In this document: positions 62,667 through 64,000 of the stretch, one piece after another | Layout of the letters: every line of letters starts with the position of its first letter | How positions within the stretch are numbered: position 1 is the first letter of the stretch | DNA from: CAYSLU01 sp964431965 | GTDB lineage: Bacteria; Verrucomicrobiota; Kiritimatiellia; CAIKKV01; CAYSLU01 | Assembly (NCBI GenBank): GCA_964431965.1 | Contig: CAYSLU010000016.1 | Span: 5,642 to 69,641 of the forward strand | Direction of reading: 5' to 3' | DNA: 64,000 nucleotides | Position numbers and translations under genes: made by a program | The notes under the pieces: model-generated | The model's database searches: none | Told to the model about the DNA's origin: nothing | The model's input: only the letters and a program-made list of their open reading frames with translations

Positions 62667-62675
62667 TCTTTTTTT
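62659..62675 (+). terminator. Terminator of the SRP RNA
   Basis: The 3' strand of the closing helix (62659-62666) is followed at once by TCTTTTTTT (62667-62675). It ends the RNA just before the dnaX leader. Confidence 0.85.
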
Positions 62676-62741
62676 GCGTGGCAGCGGGCGGGCGGAGCCG
62701 GGCGGCAAGCCGGGCCCGGCGCCCTTCGATCAGAGGCGCAC

Positions 62742-64000
62742 ATGGCGTATGAAGTCCTAGCCCGGAAGTGGCGTCCGCAGCAGTTCGGCGACGTCGTGGC
62801 GCAGGAGCACGTGACGCGCACGCTCCGCAATGCCATCGAGGCCAACCGCATCGCCCACGCTTACCTCTTCGTCGGTCCGCGCGGGATCGGCAAGACCTCG
62901 CTCGCGCGCATCTTCGCGAAGGCGCTCAACTGCGAGAAGGGCCCCACCGCGACGCCGTGCGACGCGTGCGACTCCTGCCGCGAGATCGGAGCGGGTAACA
63001 GCCTGGACGTGATGGAGATCGACGGCGCCTCCAACCGCGGCATCGACGAGATCCGCAACCTGCGCGAGAACGTCAAGTACGCGCCGGCCCGCGGGCCGTA
63101 CAAGATCTATATTATCGATGAGGTGCACAGCCTGACGGCTGACGCCTTCAACGCGCTTCTCAAGACGCTGGAGGAGCCGCCGCCCCACGTGAAGTTCATC
63201 TTCGCGACCACCGAGCCGCAGAAGATCATGGCCACCATCCTGTCGCGGTGCCAGCGGTTCGACCTGCGGCGCATCCCGACATCGGTGATCGTGAAGAAGC
63301 TGGCTGAGATCGCGACGGCGGAGGGCGTGGCGATCGACGACAACGCGCTCCTGGCCGTCGCGCGCGGCGCGGAGGGCGGGCTGCGCGATGCCGAGTCCGC
63401 GCTCGACCAGCTGATCGCGTTCCGCGGCAACACGATTGTCGAGGATGACGTGCTGTCCGTGTTCGGCCTCGTGGCGCGCGCCACGCTGGAGCGCCTGGCG
63501 GAGGCCGTGCTCAAGGGCGACGTGCCCGACCTGCTCCGGACCGTGGGCGAGCTTGACGCGGCGGGCAAGGACATGCAGCGCGCCGTGCTGGAGCTGCTCG
63601 AGCACTTCCGGAACGTCATGGTCGCGCTTTCCGTGAGCGCCCCGGGCGAGGTGCTCGAGCTGTCGGCCGACCAGCTCGAGACGGTCCGGCGGCACGCGGC
63701 GCAGACCTCCGTCGAGCACGCGCTGCGCATCTCGGACATCCTGCTCGAGACGGAGGGGCGGCTCCGGTATGCGCTATCGAAGCGGACCCAGATGGAGACG
63801 GCGCTCATCCGCTGCGCCCGGGCGGCGAACGTTGTGTCGATCGACGCGATCCTGAAGAAGATCGAGGCGCTGGAGTCGGGCGGAGGCGTGGCCCGCAGCG
63901 CCCCGGCATCCGCCTACACGGTGACCGCGCGCCCGGCCGCCCCGAGGGCCGAGCCCGCCGCGGCGGCTGCGGCGGCGGCTCCGGCTCCGGCGGCGGTGCG
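62742..64000 (+). CDS. dnaX: DNA polymerase III subunits gamma/tau, 3' partial
   Basis: The clamp-loader ATPase. AYEVLARKWRPQQFGDVVAQ is the invariant N-terminus. The Walker A is GPRGIGKTS, the zinc module has NCEKG and CDACDSC, the Walker B is YIIDEVHSLT, and sensor/arginine-finger motifs ATTEPQK and SRCQRFDLR follow. It starts at ATG 62742 and runs off the window after an Ala/Pro-rich linker, with no stop, so the tau-specific C-terminus is not seen. It is located behind the SRP RNA terminator. Confidence 0.97.
   Translation, partial: MAYEVLARKWRPQQFGDVVAQEHVTRTLRNAIEANRIAHAYLFVGPRGIGKTSLARIFAKALNCEKGPTATPCDACDSCREIGAGNSLDVMEIDGASNRGIDEIRNLRENVKYAPARGPYKIYIIDEVHSLTADAFNALLKTLEEPPPHVKFIFATTEPQKIMATILSRCQRFDLRRIPTSVIVKKLAEIATAEGVAIDDNALLAVARGAEGGLRDAESALDQLIAFRGNTIVEDDVLSVFGLVARATLERLAEAVLKGDVPDLLRTVGELDAAGKDMQRAVLELLEHFRNVMVALSVSAPGEVLELSADQLETVRRHAAQTSVEHALRISDILLETEGRLRYALSKRTQMETALIRCARAANVVSIDAILKKIEALESGGGVARSAPASAYTVTARPAAPRAEPAAAAAAAAPAPAAV

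Overview
The window is 64 kb of GC-rich, gene-dense bacterial DNA, most likely a contig of a metagenome-assembled genome: it holds one 100-N scaffold gap inside a tandem repeat. The content fits an anaerobic or microaerophilic Gram-negative bacterium, probably of the PVC superphylum (Kiritimatiellota/Lentisphaerota-like). The reasons are a predicted outer-membrane beta-barrel, many orphan carbohydrate-active-like proteins (YetA-like lyase, TIM-barrel proteins, BNR propeller, ceramidase-like hydrolases), a uroporphyrinogen-decarboxylase-like methyltransferase, a DUF362 ferredoxin and Rrf2/peroxiredoxin oxidative defence. That placement is inference; no 16S gene is present. I see no tRNA, rRNA, CRISPR array, prophage or intact insertion sequence.

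Layout. 0-2.4 kb: nucleotide-sugar genes (GalU-like, UDP-glucuronate decarboxylase) and an FHA protein. 2.5-7.6 kb: gyrB-gyrA on the minus strand. 7.8-16.4 kb: fused MFS/spermidine-synthase-like protein, porin, a PaaK-ACT-PaaK operon and a sodium/solute symporter. 16.4-25.1 kb: a secreted ankyrin/MORN protein broken by the gap, an M24-fold protein with an isochorismatase-like hydrolase, PilZ, an alkaline-phosphatase-fold protein, a membrane methyltransferase, an orphan ThiF/E1-like enzyme, a DUF362 ferredoxin and thiol peroxidase. 25.2-30.9 kb: a minus-strand run phoU, CDF transporter, aroK, UroD-like, YetA-like lyase. 31.3-32.7 kb: Rrf2 regulator, 2-Cys peroxiredoxin and a small unknown protein. 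32.7-42.2 kb: tsaD, a C-terminal protease, then the run argJ-argB-argD-argG-thiD-comEC. 42.2-43.2 kb: rplM-rpsI with a near-consensus promoter and a strong terminator.

43.3-50.3 kb is an accessory block of five minus-strand genes (ceramidase-like, TIM barrel, DegT aminotransferase, BNR propeller, TIM barrel), probably for an unknown glycan or glycoconjugate. 50.4-53.8 kb is a tightly overlapping plus-strand operon: DUF4184 membrane protein, ECF sigma factor, an anti-sigma-like protein fused to a helix-turn-helix domain, and a GspF-GspE chimera. This is the best candidate for an undescribed system in the window. It is followed by a gene remnant and a secreted protein with a BtrH_N-like fold that seems to lack its nucleophile. 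55.1-58.4 kb looks like a sugar-activation cassette (epimerase, GHMP-kinase-like protein, nucleotidyltransferase, FucU mutarotase). 58.6-62.4 kb adds a second ceramidase-like protein and a large two-domain glycosidase-like protein.

The window ends with a large (Alu-domain-containing) bacterial SRP RNA directly upstream of dnaX, the same order as scr-dnaX in Bacillus subtilis.
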